From contig NZ_CASFQD010000041.1 of NCBI RefSeq assembly GCF_949296715.1, positions 1 through 62,693 on the forward strand: a stretch of 62,693 bases of DNA. The letters run 5' to 3'. This DNA is from an uncultured Alistipes sp. Lineage in GTDB: Bacteria > Bacteroidota > Bacteroidia > Bacteroidales > Rikenellaceae. The notes beneath the pieces are model-generated. The model had not been told where the DNA came from. It saw only the letters and a program-made list of their open reading frames with translations, and searched no databases. The translations under genes were made by a program, and so were the position numbers. Positions 7,489-15,592 of the stretch are shown here, one piece after another (position 1 is the first letter of the stretch; the number at the start of each line of letters is the position of its first letter).

Positions 7489-8973
7489 TCAGTAGCTGCG
7501 GGCGAAGAGCACGCGGCGGTGCGACGGCTTGCCCGAGTAGATGCAGGTGCCCTCCTCGTCGACGACGTCGAGCGGAATGCAGCGGATCGTCGCCTTCGTG
7601 GCCTCCTTGATGGCCACCTCGGTCTCGACCGTGCCGTCCCAGTGTGCCGAGATGAAGCCGCCCTTCTCGTCCAGCACGCGCTGGAACTCCTCCCATGTGT
7701 CGACCTTCGTGATCATCGAGTCGCGGTAGGCGAGCGCCTTGCGGTAGATGTTCTCCTGAATCTCGCCCATGAGCTTCTCCACGAGCTCCGCGAGGCCCTC
7801 CTGCGGGACGGTCTCCTTCTCGAGCGTGTCGCGGCGCACCAGCTCGACCGTGCCGTTCTCCATGTCGCGGCCGCCCATGGCCAGACGCACCGGCACACCC
7901 TTGAGTTCGTACTCCGAGAACTTGAAGCCCGGACGGACGTTGTCGCGGTCGTCGATCTTCACGCTGATGCCGCGCTTGCGCAGCTCGGCAGCGATGGCGT
8001 CGAAGCGCCCGCAGATGGCCGCCAGCTGCTCGGCGGTCTTGTAGATGGGGACCATGACGACCTGAATCGGCGCCAGCTTCGGCGGCAGGACCAGTCCGTT
8101 GTTGTCCGAGTGGGCCATGATGAGGGCGCCCATCAGACGTGTCGAGACACCCCACGACGTGGCCCATACATACTCCAGCTTGCCCTCCTTGTTGACGTAC
8201 TGCACGTCGAAGGCCTTGGCGAAGTTCTGCCCGAGGAAGTGCGACGTACCGCTCTGCAGGGCCTTGCCGTCCTGCATCAGCGCCTCGATCGTGAGCGTGT
8301 CCTCGGCGCCGGCGAAGCGCTCGTTCGGGGACTTGTGTCCGACGATGACCGGCAGCGACATCCACTCGCGGGCGAAGCGCTCGTAGACGTTGATCATCTT
8401 CGTAGCCTCCTCGACGGCCTCCTCACGCGTGGCGTGGGCCGTGTGTCCCTCCTGCCAGAGGAATTCGGCCGTGCGCAGGAACAGGCGCGTGCGCATCTCC
8501 CAGCGCACGACGTTGGCCCACTGGTTGCAGAGGATCGGCAGGTCGCGGTAGGACTGGATCCAGTTCTTGTAGGTGTTCCAGATGATCGTCTCCGACGTCG
8601 GGCGCACGATGAGCTCCTCCTCGAGCTTGGCGTCGGGGTCCACGACAACGCCCTTGCCTTCGGGGTCGTTCTTCAGGCGGTAGTGCGTCACCACGGCGCA
8701 CTCCTTGGCAAAGCCCTCGACGTGGTGCGCCTCCTTCGAGAAGAACGATTTGGGGATGAACAGCGGGAAGTAGGCGTTCTGGTGCCCGGTCTCCTTGAAC
8801 ATCTTGTCCAGCGCGTCGTGCATCTTCTCCCAGATGGCGTAGCCGTAGGGTTTGATGACCATACATCCGCGGACGGCCGAATTCTCGGCCAGGCCCGCCT
8901 TCACCACGAGGTCGTTGTACCACTGCGAGTAGTTCTCGTCCGACTTCGTCAGGTCCTTGAGTTCCTTTGCCAT
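7489..8973 (-). CDS. proS: Prolyl-tRNA synthetase (short, eukaryote/archaeal-like type)
   Basis: The product is 494 residues. It charges tRNA-Pro with proline in the cytoplasm. The class II catalytic core is seen in order: motif 1 region (GCMVIKPYGYAIWEKM, with FPLFIP after it), motif 2 (RWEMRTRLFLRTAEFLWQEG) and motif 3 (SWGVSTRLMGALIMAHSD). An anticodon-binding domain follows (QVVMVPIY onwards), and the C-terminal zinc-type extension ends in VLFARSY. The protein lacks the editing insertion of the long bacterial type, as usual in Bacteroidota. The start MAKELKDLTKSDENYSQWY is chosen at 8973 because homologues begin there; the upstream in-frame extension covers the promoter. Confidence 0.96.
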   Translation of the reverse strand: MAKELKDLTKSDENYSQWYNDLVVKAGLAENSAVRGCMVIKPYGYAIWEKMHDALDKMFKETGHQNAYFPLFIPKSFFSKEAHHVEGFAKECAVVTHYRLKNDPEGKGVVVDPDAKLEEELIVRPTSETIIWNTYKNWIQSYRDLPILCNQWANVVRWEMRTRLFLRTAEFLWQEGHTAHATREEAVEEATKMINVYERFAREWMSLPVIVGHKSPNERFAGAEDTLTIEALMQDGKALQSGTSHFLGQNFAKAFDVQYVNKEGKLEYVWATSWGVSTRLMGALIMAHSDNNGLVLPPKLAPIQVVMVPIYKTAEQLAAICGRFDAIAAELRKRGISVKIDDRDNVRPGFKFSEYELKGVPVRLAMGGRDMENGTVELVRRDTLEKETVPQEGLAELVEKLMGEIQENIYRKALAYRDSMITKVDTWEEFQRVLDEKGGFISAHWDGTVETEVAIKEATKATIRCIPLDVVDEEGTCIYSGKPSHRRVLFARSY

Positions 8974-9018
8974 AGTCAAATATTTTTTGTTTTGTTTTTT
9001 CGCTTCGTTTTCAGACGG

Positions 9019-9026
9019 CAAATATA
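9019..9026 (-). promoter_or_regulatory. proS: proS promoter (-7 element)
   Basis: TATATTTG on the reverse strand, about 45 bases before the start codon, matches TAnnTTTG. The -33 region has only a partial match. Confidence 0.5.
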
Positions 9027-9161
9027 CGAAGTTTCCTTGTAACCGGAAACATTGTGCGCGGGAAAATATGCGGATCGGCCGCCGGGCGTGACGTGTCGGC
9101 GGCATGTTCGTGTGGCCGGAGCCGTTTGTGCGGGCTGCGGGGCTGTTCGGGCCGCGGCGGA

Positions 9162-9875
9162 TCAGCCGATGAGTTTCAGCAGGCGGTTTGCGGGCGCGTC
9201 GGGAAAGAGGGTGCAGAAGTGGTCGCGCAGCCGGAAGAACGACTCTTCGGGCGTGCGGTCGGCGGTCAGCGGCCCGTAGAGCGTCTCGGGCGCCGTGTAG
9301 CGGGCCACGCCCCAGCCGTAGGGATTGTCGTGGCGGTCGAGGTTGTACTCGAAGTCAGCGATGACGAGCCGCATCTCCATCTGCAGGCGCGTCAGCACCG
9401 GGTCGAGCGAGATTTTTTCATCCTCCGGGACCTCGGCGGCGAGGTCCCGGGCCGTGCGCCGTCCGCGCCCCTTGGCGAATCCGAGCATGCGGCGCAGCTC
9501 CTGGATGGTGGCCGATCCTTCGACCTGAATGGTCTGCATGACCACGTCGTCGAGCGCCGCCGTATCCTCGTCCGGCGCCAGCGGCCGCGAGCGCCGGTAG
9601 TTGGCCCAGTCCGCGAGCCACTCGCGGCTGACGAAGCCCGCCTTGCGGTTGAAGAACTTGCCGTAGGCGCAGTGTCCCTCGCGGATGACGGGGCCTTTCC
9701 ACTCCCAGGCCCCCTCCTCGTCGGTGAACCAGTATTCGGGGGCGATCATCTCCTCGATCGAGAAGCCGGGGATGCCGCACCGGAAGAAGGGCAGGAAGCC
9801 CAGCTCCAGACAGCGCTGCTCCACATCGGCTGCACTTTCCAGACGTTGTTTCATGTTCATGGCAGCTTGTATCAT
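9162..9875 (-). CDS. AlkZ-related conserved protein
   Basis: A cytoplasmic protein of up to 237 residues with no signal peptide. Recognisable conserved blocks are PEYWFTDEEGAWEWKGP, CAYGKFFNRKAGFVSREW and DWANYRRSRP in the first half, then a winged-helix-like stretch (TIQELRRMLGFAKGRGRR). This arrangement resembles the 'AlkZ-related' proteins of Bacteroidota, which are distant relatives of the AlkZ DNA glycosylases; activity on DNA is not shown by the sequence. In-frame ATGs at 9860 and 9854 are alternative starts. Monocistronic, reverse strand, between proS and a flavin reductase. Confidence 0.6.
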   Translation of the reverse strand: MIQAAMNMKQRLESAADVEQRCLELGFLPFFRCGIPGFSIEEMIAPEYWFTDEEGAWEWKGPVIREGHCAYGKFFNRKAGFVSREWLADWANYRRSRPLAPDEDTAALDDVVMQTIQVEGSATIQELRRMLGFAKGRGRRTARDLAAEVPEDEKISLDPVLTRLQMEMRLVIADFEYNLDRHDNPYGWGVARYTAPETLYGPLTADRTPEESFFRLRDHFCTLFPDAPANRLLKLIG

Positions 9876-10043
9876 TTCATTGACGGTTCATCGGGCCGCT
9901 CCGTCCCCTTCGGGAGGCGGCGGCCCGCATCATAACGCAATTAACCCGATTCTCCGTATGCCTTACATGCACGCGATTTCCCTATATGGTTTTCGGGAAT
10001 TTCATCCCCGTTTTGTTCCGGCTGGCCGGTTTGCACGGGAAGG

Positions 10044-10601
10044 TTACTTCAGCTCCTTGCCGCAGGAGAAGGCCTTGCCGGCCGTGTCGCCCAGCTCGAC
10101 ATATTCGAGACGGATCGGGTCGTAGGTGATCGGGCGCAGCTTGCGCGGGTCGATCCGGCCGTCGGTGAGGATGCTCTCGTCGGCAGAGACGTTGACGATG
10201 CGGCCGACCAGATGGCAGCTCCCGGGGTCGTAGGAGAGCAGTTCGCACTCGAGCGCCATCGGCAGTTCGTCGATCAGCGGGGCGTTGACGTGTGCCGAGC
10301 GCGTGGCGTGGAATCCGGCCCGGGCGAACTTGTCGGGGACCCTGTTGCCCGAAACGATGCCCGCATAGTCGCAGGCCGTGACCTGCCCGACGGTGGCCAT
10401 GCTGACGGTGAAGGCCCGCGTCGAGAGGATGTTTTTCGTGGTTTTGTGTTCCGCGGCAAGGCAGATGCCGATTGTCTCGTCGGTGAACATCCCGCCCCAC
10501 GCGGCATTCATGACATTGGGCACGCCCGCTTCGTCGTAGGCCGCCACGATCAGCACCGGCATCGGGTAGAGCCAGCTTTTCGCTCCGAAATCCTTTCTCA
10601 T
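10044..10601 (-). CDS. Flavin reductase-like FMN-binding protein
   Basis: The product is 185 residues, the normal length of the flavin reductase-like domain. It starts MRKDFGAKSWLYPMP, and the family pattern NVMNAAWGGMFTDETIG, HKTTKNILSTRAFTVSMA and the phosphate/FMN-contact GNRVPDKFARAGF are all seen. It ends with a strand LRPITYDPIRLEYVELGD. Such proteins bind FMN and reduce flavins with NAD(P)H, or act as unspecific flavoproteins. A second member of the family is encoded at 20480-21154. No operon partner. Confidence 0.88.
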   Translation of the reverse strand: MRKDFGAKSWLYPMPVLIVAAYDEAGVPNVMNAAWGGMFTDETIGICLAAEHKTTKNILSTRAFTVSMATVGQVTACDYAGIVSGNRVPDKFARAGFHATRSAHVNAPLIDELPMALECELLSYDPGSCHLVGRIVNVSADESILTDGRIDPRKLRPITYDPIRLEYVELGDTAGKAFSCGKELK

Positions 10602-10648
10602 GTGGATACTAATAAATAAAGTGCGTGAATTTTTACGAAAATTACAAG

Positions 10649-10685
10649 AAATCGGGAACTCTTCAAAATTCCCGTCCCGATTTTT
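10649..10685 (+). terminator. Hairpin with T tail
   Basis: AAATCGGGA (10649-10657) pairs with TCCCGATTT (10675-10683), followed by T residues. No plus-strand gene lies upstream, so its use is unclear; as a reverse-strand element it would sit in the leader of the flavin reductase gene. Confidence 0.4.
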
Positions 10686-10812
10686 GTCTGCGCGGCTGGG
10701 CGGCGTGCGGCGGCTGTCCCTCCCTTCGGGTGCCGGTGCGGCTCTCGGTGTCGGCGATGCCTCCCGTGCGGCGGTTTGCGGTGTGACCGGTCCGGCGGGG
10801 ACCTGGATAATG

Positions 10813-10838
10813 AAAAGGGAGCCCCGGCGGAGGCTCCC
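10813..10838 (-). terminator. Terminator of tRNA-Leu(UAG)
   Basis: GGGAGCC (10817-10823) pairs with GGCTCCC (10832-10838), with four T on the reverse strand, five bases past the tRNA 3' end. Confidence 0.75.
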
Positions 10839-10842
10839 GAAG

Positions 10843-10924
10843 TGCGGATAAAGGGACTCGAACCCCCACGCCGTAAGGCATCAGATCCTAAGTCTGACGT
10901 GGCTACCAATTACACCATATCCGC
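10843..10924 (-). tRNA. tRNA-Leu(UAG)
   Basis: Read on the reverse strand, the acceptor strands GCGGATA/TATCCGC pair. The anticodon stem TCAGA/TCTGA closes a loop CTTAGGA, giving anticodon TAG. A long variable arm (GCCTTACGGC) shows a class II tRNA, as expected of Leu. The T loop is TTCGAGT. The 3' CCA is not encoded. Confidence 0.97.
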
Positions 10925-10935
10925 GTTGACTGTCA

Positions 10936-10966
10936 CAAAGGTAGACAAAAAAAACGAAATCGCAAC
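10936..10966 (-). promoter_or_regulatory. Promoter of tRNA-Leu(UAG)
   Basis: On the reverse strand TTG is followed after 19 bases by TACCTTTG (10936-10943), 12 bases ahead of the tRNA 5' end: a close match to the Bacteroidota consensus. Confidence 0.75.
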
Positions 10967-10971
10967 CGCAC

Positions 10972-11005
10972 TTTGGCTGCAGTACGGCTTTTTTCGCTAT
11001 TTTTG
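10972..11005 (+). promoter_or_regulatory. Promoter of the FAD oxidoreductase-glycosyltransferase operon
   Basis: TTTG at 10972-10975 and TATTTTTG at 10998-11005 (22-base spacing), about 20 bases before the start codon. It is divergent from the tRNA-Leu promoter. Confidence 0.65.
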
Positions 11006-11024
11006 CACATAATATCGTGCGATC

Positions 11025-12581
11025 ATGCCCCGTCAGATAACCCTTGTGCTCACTCCCCGTCAGGCTGCCGAAGCCGAAACCTACACCTCGCTGGCTGCGC
11101 GGCAGGCCGGTGTGGCACGTGCCGACGTGGCGCTGGTCCGGGTGGTCAAACGTTCGATCGACGCCCGGCAGCGACAGGTCAGGGTGAACCTCACGCTCGA
11201 GCTCTACATCGACCGCGAGCCGCAGCCCGCACCCGTGCATTTCGACTATCCCGAGGTCGGCGGCCGCACCGAGGTCATCATCGTCGGTTCGGGACCCGCG
11301 GGACTGTTTGCCGCGCTGCGGCTCATCGAACTGGGGTTGAAGCCCGTCATCCTCGAGCGGGGGCGCGACGTCTCGGCCCGCAAGCGCGACATCGCGCAGA
11401 TCAACCGCAACGGCGCGGTCGACCCCGATTCCAACTACGCCTTCGGCGAGGGCGGCGCCGGGACCTTCTCCGACGGCAAGCTCTTCACGCGCAGCAAGAA
11501 GCGCGGCGACTACAACAAGGCGCTGCAGACGCTCGTCTTCCACGGCGCATCGCCCGAAATCCTCTACGAGGCACATCCCCACATCGGCACCGACAAGCTG
11601 CCGCGCATCATGCAGCGCATCCGGCAGACGATCCTCGACGCCGGGGGCGAGTTCCTCTTCGAACGGCGCGTGACCGACCTGCTGCTGCACGACGGCCGCA
11701 TCCGGGGCGTCTGCTGCGGCGACGAACGGATCGAGGGGGCCGCCGTGGTGCTGGCGACGGGCCACTCGGCGCGCGACATCTACGAACTGCTGCACCGCCG
11801 CGGCGTGCGTCTCGAGGCAAAGCCCTTTGCCATGGGCGTGCGCATCGAGCATCCGCAGGCGCTCATCGACTCGATCCAGTACCACTGCCCCGAGCGGGGC
11901 GAATACCTCCCCGCAGCCTCCTATTCGCTCGTGAGCCAGGAGGGCGGCCGCGGTGTCTACTCCTTCTGCATGTGTCCGGGAGGCTTCATCGTCCCGGCCA
12001 TGACCGACGCCGCGCAGTCGGTCGTCAACGGCATGTCGCCCAGCGGCCGCACCTCGCCTTTCGCCAACTCGGGGCTCGTCACGGAGGTGCGCCTGGCGGA
12101 CTTCGCCCACCTCGAACCCCAATGGGGCGTGCTGGCGGGGCTGAAGTTCCAGCAGGAGTTCGAGGAGCTGGCCCGCCGCATGGGCGGCGAGCACCAGATC
12201 GCCCCGGCGCAGCGTGTCACGGACTTCGTGGCCGGGCGCGCCTCGACGTCGCTGCCCCGCACGTCGTACATCCCCGGCATCACCCCCTCGCGGCTCGACA
12301 GCTGGATGCCCCGCTTCATCGCGCAGGGGCTCCGCGCCGGGCTCGGAACCTTCGGGCGCCGCATGCGGGGCTTCGTGACGCCCGAGGCCGTCGTCGTGGG
12401 GGTCGAGTCGCGCACGTCGACCCCCGTGCGCATCCCGCGCGATCCGCTGTCGCTCATGCACCCCGAAGTCGTGGGGCTCTTCCCGGCGGGCGAGGGGGCC
12501 GGTTATGCCGGCGGCATCATCTCCGCGGCACTCGACGGCGAACGCATCGCCGGGGCGGTGCGCAACCATGTATTGAAATGA
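11025..12581 (+). CDS. NAD(P)/FAD-dependent oxidoreductase (COG2509 type)
   Basis: The product is 518 residues. An N-terminal ~80-residue domain precedes the dinucleotide-binding fold VIIVGSGPAGLFAALRL (GxGxxG, residues ~87-103). Further FAD-site features are YAFGEGGAGTFSDGK (~138-152) and the C-terminal GLFPAGEGAGYAGGI with AALDGERIAG. These fit the uncharacterised 'FAD-dependent dehydrogenase' group found in most Bacteroidota; the substrate is unknown. Its stop overlaps the start of the GT2 gene (ATGA), so the two are translationally coupled, although functional linkage to glycosyl transfer is not evident. Confidence 0.88.
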   Translation: MPRQITLVLTPRQAAEAETYTSLAARQAGVARADVALVRVVKRSIDARQRQVRVNLTLELYIDREPQPAPVHFDYPEVGGRTEVIIVGSGPAGLFAALRLIELGLKPVILERGRDVSARKRDIAQINRNGAVDPDSNYAFGEGGAGTFSDGKLFTRSKKRGDYNKALQTLVFHGASPEILYEAHPHIGTDKLPRIMQRIRQTILDAGGEFLFERRVTDLLLHDGRIRGVCCGDERIEGAAVVLATGHSARDIYELLHRRGVRLEAKPFAMGVRIEHPQALIDSIQYHCPERGEYLPAASYSLVSQEGGRGVYSFCMCPGGFIVPAMTDAAQSVVNGMSPSGRTSPFANSGLVTEVRLADFAHLEPQWGVLAGLKFQQEFEELARRMGGEHQIAPAQRVTDFVAGRASTSLPRTSYIPGITPSRLDSWMPRFIAQGLRAGLGTFGRRMRGFVTPEAVVVGVESRTSTPVRIPRDPLSLMHPEVVGLFPAGEGAGYAGGIISAALDGERIAGAVRNHVLK

Positions 12582-13609
12582 ACGATCTACCGATGGATAC
12601 ACCCCACATGCAGCCGCCGCAGCCGGCGGTCTCGATCATCATCCCGGTCTACAACCTCGAGCAGTACCTCGACGCCACGCTGGAGTCGGTCGAGCGGCAG
12701 ACCTTCGCCGACTTCGAGGCGATTGTCGTGGACGACGGCTCGAAGGACGGCACCCGTGCCGTCGCCTGCCGCCATGCCGAACGCGACCCGCGCATCATCG
12801 TCGTACACAAGGAGAACGGCGGCGTGGCCCGCGCCCGCGAGACGGCGCTCGGGCGGGCCCGCGGACGCTACATCACCTTCCTCGACGGCGACGACCTCTT
12901 CGAGCCGGAGATGCTGCAGCGCCTTGTCGAGGCGATCGAACGCTCGGCGTGCGACATCGTCTGCTGCGACTACAAGCGCATCAGCTCCTCCTACGAGGCC
13001 CCCGTCCGCTCGGGCCGCACGGGCGAGATGTCCGGCATGGAGTTCCTCGAGGCGCTGCTCTGCAACGAGGTGTGGGGCGGCCTCTGGGGCAAGCTCTACC
13101 GGCGTGCGCTCTTCGGGGAGGGGATTCGTCACTATCCGTTGCGGCTGTGGCAGGATGCCGCGGTGAACATCCAGATTTTCTGCCACAACCCGCGCGTGTG
13201 CTTCATCGACTACGTGGGCTACGGCTACGTGCAGCGCGCCGGGTCGTCGAACCACAGCCGCCTCGACTTCGACTACTGCCGCCTCTACTGCGAGACGCTC
13301 GCGGCCGAGCTGCGGCGCCATGACGCCGAGCTGGCGGGCCGTGCCGACTACTTCGCCACGCTCAACACGCTGCGCGTCTACCTGACCTACCTCTGCAAGA
13401 GCCGCAGCCCGTGGGTCGGTGACAGCGCGCTGGCCTGCGACCTGCGGCGCGACGTCGCCCGTTTCCGGCAGGAGGTGCGCCGCCACTACTCCGCCGTGCG
13501 GCTCGCACTGCTCACGCTCGACCGCCGGCGTGCGCTGCGGCCGCTCGTCGTGCTGATCGTCACGCTCCTGCGCTGGCGCAAGAGCCTCGAACGTCGTTTG
13601 TCCCGATAA
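12578..13609 (+). CDS. Family 2 glycosyltransferase
   Basis: The product is 343 residues. The GT-A fold is seen from residue ~18: VSIIIPVYNLEQYLDATL, IVVDDGSKDGT and the metal-binding FLDGDDLFEPE (DxD type), followed by the acceptor region with a conserved WGKLYRR motif common in Bacteroidales GT2 enzymes. It transfers a sugar from a nucleotide donor to a surface polysaccharide or lipid precursor; donor and acceptor cannot be read. The start is the ATG overlapping the previous stop; a later ATG at 12593 is possible. C-terminal basic helices may contact the membrane. The next gene starts 15 bases after its stop. Confidence 0.88.
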   Translation: MNDLPMDTPHMQPPQPAVSIIIPVYNLEQYLDATLESVERQTFADFEAIVVDDGSKDGTRAVACRHAERDPRIIVVHKENGGVARARETALGRARGRYITFLDGDDLFEPEMLQRLVEAIERSACDIVCCDYKRISSSYEAPVRSGRTGEMSGMEFLEALLCNEVWGGLWGKLYRRALFGEGIRHYPLRLWQDAAVNIQIFCHNPRVCFIDYVGYGYVQRAGSSNHSRLDFDYCRLYCETLAAELRRHDAELAGRADYFATLNTLRVYLTYLCKSRSPWVGDSALACDLRRDVARFRQEVRRHYSAVRLALLTLDRRRALRPLVVLIVTLLRWRKSLERRLSR

Positions 13610-13624
13610 AAAACAGCCGAAGCG

Positions 13625-14680
13625 ATGAAAAAGTACCTGATGTTCGTCTCGCTGCCCTATGCCTATCCGATCATGCGGCCCCTGCAGCGCGAAATCCGCC
13701 GCCGCGGCGACGACGTGGCGTGGTTCATCGAGGAGGGGTGCCCCGACCAGCTCGCGGAGGGCGAGCGGCGCCTTGCCACGATCGCCGAGGTCCTGGAGTA
13801 CAACCCGATAGCGGTCTTCGCCCCCGGAAACCACATCCCCGACTTCTTTCCCGGGGTGAAGGTGCAGCTCTTCCACGGCTATCCCATCAACAAACGCAAC
13901 GACCGCCGCGACGACCACTTCACCGTGCGGGGCTGGTTCGACATCTACTGCACGCAGGGCCCTTCGAGCACCGGGCCGTTCCGCGAGCAGGAGCGCCGTT
14001 ACGGCTACTTCCGCGTCTACGAGACAGGCTGGACGAAGGCCGACGACTACTTTTCGCCCGCGATGCAGTCGCCGCCGCACAACGCGCGGCCCGTCGTGCT
14101 CTACTCGACGACCTTCACGCGCTCGCTCACCTCGACGCCCTACCTGGCCGACGAGATCGAACGGCTGGTCTCGGAGCGCGACTGGGAGTGGATTTTCATG
14201 TTCCATCCGAAACTCGACGACCGTGCGGTGCTCGACCGCTATGCCCGGATCGCGGCGGAGCACGACAACGCCACCTTCCTCGGCACGACCTTCGACTTCG
14301 GGGCATTGCGGCGCGCTGACGTGCTGCTGTGCGACAGTTCGTCGATCATTCTGGAGTTCATGTTTCTGGACCGTCCTGTCGTGACGTTCCGCAATTCCCA
14401 CCCGGGGCCTTACCTGATTGACGTCCAGCGGCCCGAGGAGGTCGGGCCGGCCCTCGAACGGGCGCTGTCGCGGCCCGAGGAGCTCATGCGGGCGATCCGC
14501 GCCCACACGATGGAGCACGAGCCGCACCGCGACGGCCGCTGCTCGGCCCGCGTGCTCGATGCCGTCGACGACTTCCTCGCCCGCGGGCGCGCCGGGCTGA
14601 AGCGGCGGCCGCTGAACCTGGTCCGGCGGATCAAGCTGCGCCGCCGGATGGGCTATCCCCTCCTGAAAGGGCTTTTCTGA
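13625..14680 (+). CDS. CDP-glycerol glycerophosphotransferase-like protein (TagB/TagF family)
   Basis: The product is 351 residues. It resembles the Glyphos_transf family: an N-terminal Rossmann half (MFVSLPYAYPIMRPLQREI), the loop KVQLFHGYPINKRN (the family's conserved 'W/FHG' histidine), a C-terminal half with MFHPKLDD and DVLLCDSSSIILEFMFLDRP, where D-S/T-S is the family motif. In Gram-positives such enzymes add polyol phosphates to teichoic acids. In this Gram-negative host the acceptor is more likely a capsule, O-antigen or glycolipid. It is the third gene of an operon with the GT2 enzyme, which supports a surface-glycan role. Confidence 0.75.
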   Translation: MKKYLMFVSLPYAYPIMRPLQREIRRRGDDVAWFIEEGCPDQLAEGERRLATIAEVLEYNPIAVFAPGNHIPDFFPGVKVQLFHGYPINKRNDRRDDHFTVRGWFDIYCTQGPSSTGPFREQERRYGYFRVYETGWTKADDYFSPAMQSPPHNARPVVLYSTTFTRSLTSTPYLADEIERLVSERDWEWIFMFHPKLDDRAVLDRYARIAAEHDNATFLGTTFDFGALRRADVLLCDSSSIILEFMFLDRPVVTFRNSHPGPYLIDVQRPEEVGPALERALSRPEELMRAIRAHTMEHEPHRDGRCSARVLDAVDDFLARGRAGLKRRPLNLVRRIKLRRRMGYPLLKGLF

Positions 14681-14959
14681 TACTTATTAATATATTATAT
14701 ATAGGCCGCCCGGTTTATATATAGGTCGCCCGGTCGCCGCACCGTCTTCCTCCTTTCGGCGCCCCCGGCATGCGGTCCGGTATCCGGGCGGCCGGGAGCC
14801 GTATGGCCTCCCGGAGGAGTGCTTGCGGCATCGTGAGGATGCGCCGGAAGGACAGGGCGGAGGTGTGGCCGTAAGTTATTGTAAATCAAGTGGTGTGCGA
14901 GCGTCTTATAGTGGTATATTAAAAAAATATCAAAATTTTTGCAAAATTTTTAATAAAAA
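14681..14959. other. Intergenic stretch with a 20-bp tandem duplication
   Basis: Two copies of a 20-bp unit (TTATATATAGG-C/T-CGCCCGG plus T) lie at 14695-14714 and 14715-14734. The rest has no convincing gene; the last ~70 bases become strongly AT-rich ahead of the promoter of RNA A. Confidence 0.7.
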
Positions 14960-14991
14960 TTTGCGCGGTTCGATTATTCCGCTTACCTTTG
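14960..14991 (+). promoter_or_regulatory. Promoter of small RNA A
   Basis: TTTG (14960-14963), 20 bases, TACCTTTG (14984-14991), with AT-rich DNA upstream. Confidence 0.8.
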
Positions 14992-14996
14992 CAGTG

Positions 14997-15089
14997 AAGT
15001 TTTAAGGTTCATTTAGGTTAGTAGTTTTAGGTTGGTGAGGAAACTGTGGATGACGGACGATCAGTCCCGATTCCGGGTTTCCTTTTTTT
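14997..15089 (+). ncRNA. Candidate small RNA A (~93 nt) sharing its 5' part with RNA B
   Basis: Transcription from the promoter at 14960-14991 would begin near 14997. The first ~45 bases are the same as those of RNA B 596 bases downstream except for one T. After that the sequence differs: GGAAAC (15039-15044) pairs with GTTTCC (15077-15082) around a small hairpin GGAC/GTCC with loop GATCA, and seven T follow (15083-15089), giving an intrinsic terminator. No start codon with a usable reading frame exists before the terminator. The 5' part carries three AGGTT motifs. I do not recognise an Rfam family from memory with certainty; it may be a Bacteroidales-specific RNA. Confidence 0.65.
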
Positions 15090-15555
15090 GTGCCCTTTTC
15101 GCGGCATTTTCGCCGGCAGCGGTGCGGGGCGGTTCCCTCGGAGACCTCTCCCTGCCGGTTCCCGGTCCGATGCTTTCCCGTTTGCCGTCGTCCCGTTCCC
15201 CTGTCCGCTGTTTTCCCCGTTTGCCGCCATTCCGTTTCTGGCCCTTTTGTCGGCCGTTTGCAGGAAGAACCCGCGAATGGCCCGCTTCCGTTATGGCCTG
15301 CCCTTTTTTGAGCGGCCCGTCCGCCGCGGCTGTCGGATGTCTGTCATGCCGGCTGCGCCGCTTGTTCGTTGCCGCGTTGCAATGCAGCTCACCTTGTCGC
15401 GAATCCGGGAACCGCAGGCGGCCCTTTCCCTCCTCCCCGTCTCCATTTTGCGCATTGTCTGCTACCGCAGACCCGCCCCGCAGTGCCGTTCAGCAGGGGT
15501 GTGAGGCTTCCAATGTTACCAAATTGTTAAATATATTTAATATATTCATAAAATA
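15090..15555. other. Spacer between the two small RNAs
   Basis: About 470 bases with biased composition (plus strand rich in C and T, many CCGTTTGCC/TTCCC-like words). Open frames exist in several phases but encode low-complexity peptides without family features; I see no gene. Confidence 0.6.
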
Positions 15556-15587
15556 TTTGCATAATTCAAATTTGGCCCGTATCTTTG
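15556..15587 (+). promoter_or_regulatory. Promoter of small RNA B
   Basis: TTTG (15556-15559), 20 bases, TATCTTTG (15580-15587). Spacing and surroundings copy those of RNA A, including the AT-rich upstream DNA. Confidence 0.8.
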
Positions 15588-15592
15588 CAGTG

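Noticed and set aside
9892..9927. GC-rich hairpin as terminator of the flavin reductase gene
   Set aside because: The stem is imperfect and no T run follows on either strand.
10973..12577. In-frame extension of the GT2 gene across the FAD oxidoreductase gene
   Set aside because: Only the part after the ATGA overlap shows a protein family; the upstream part is read out of frame with a real gene.
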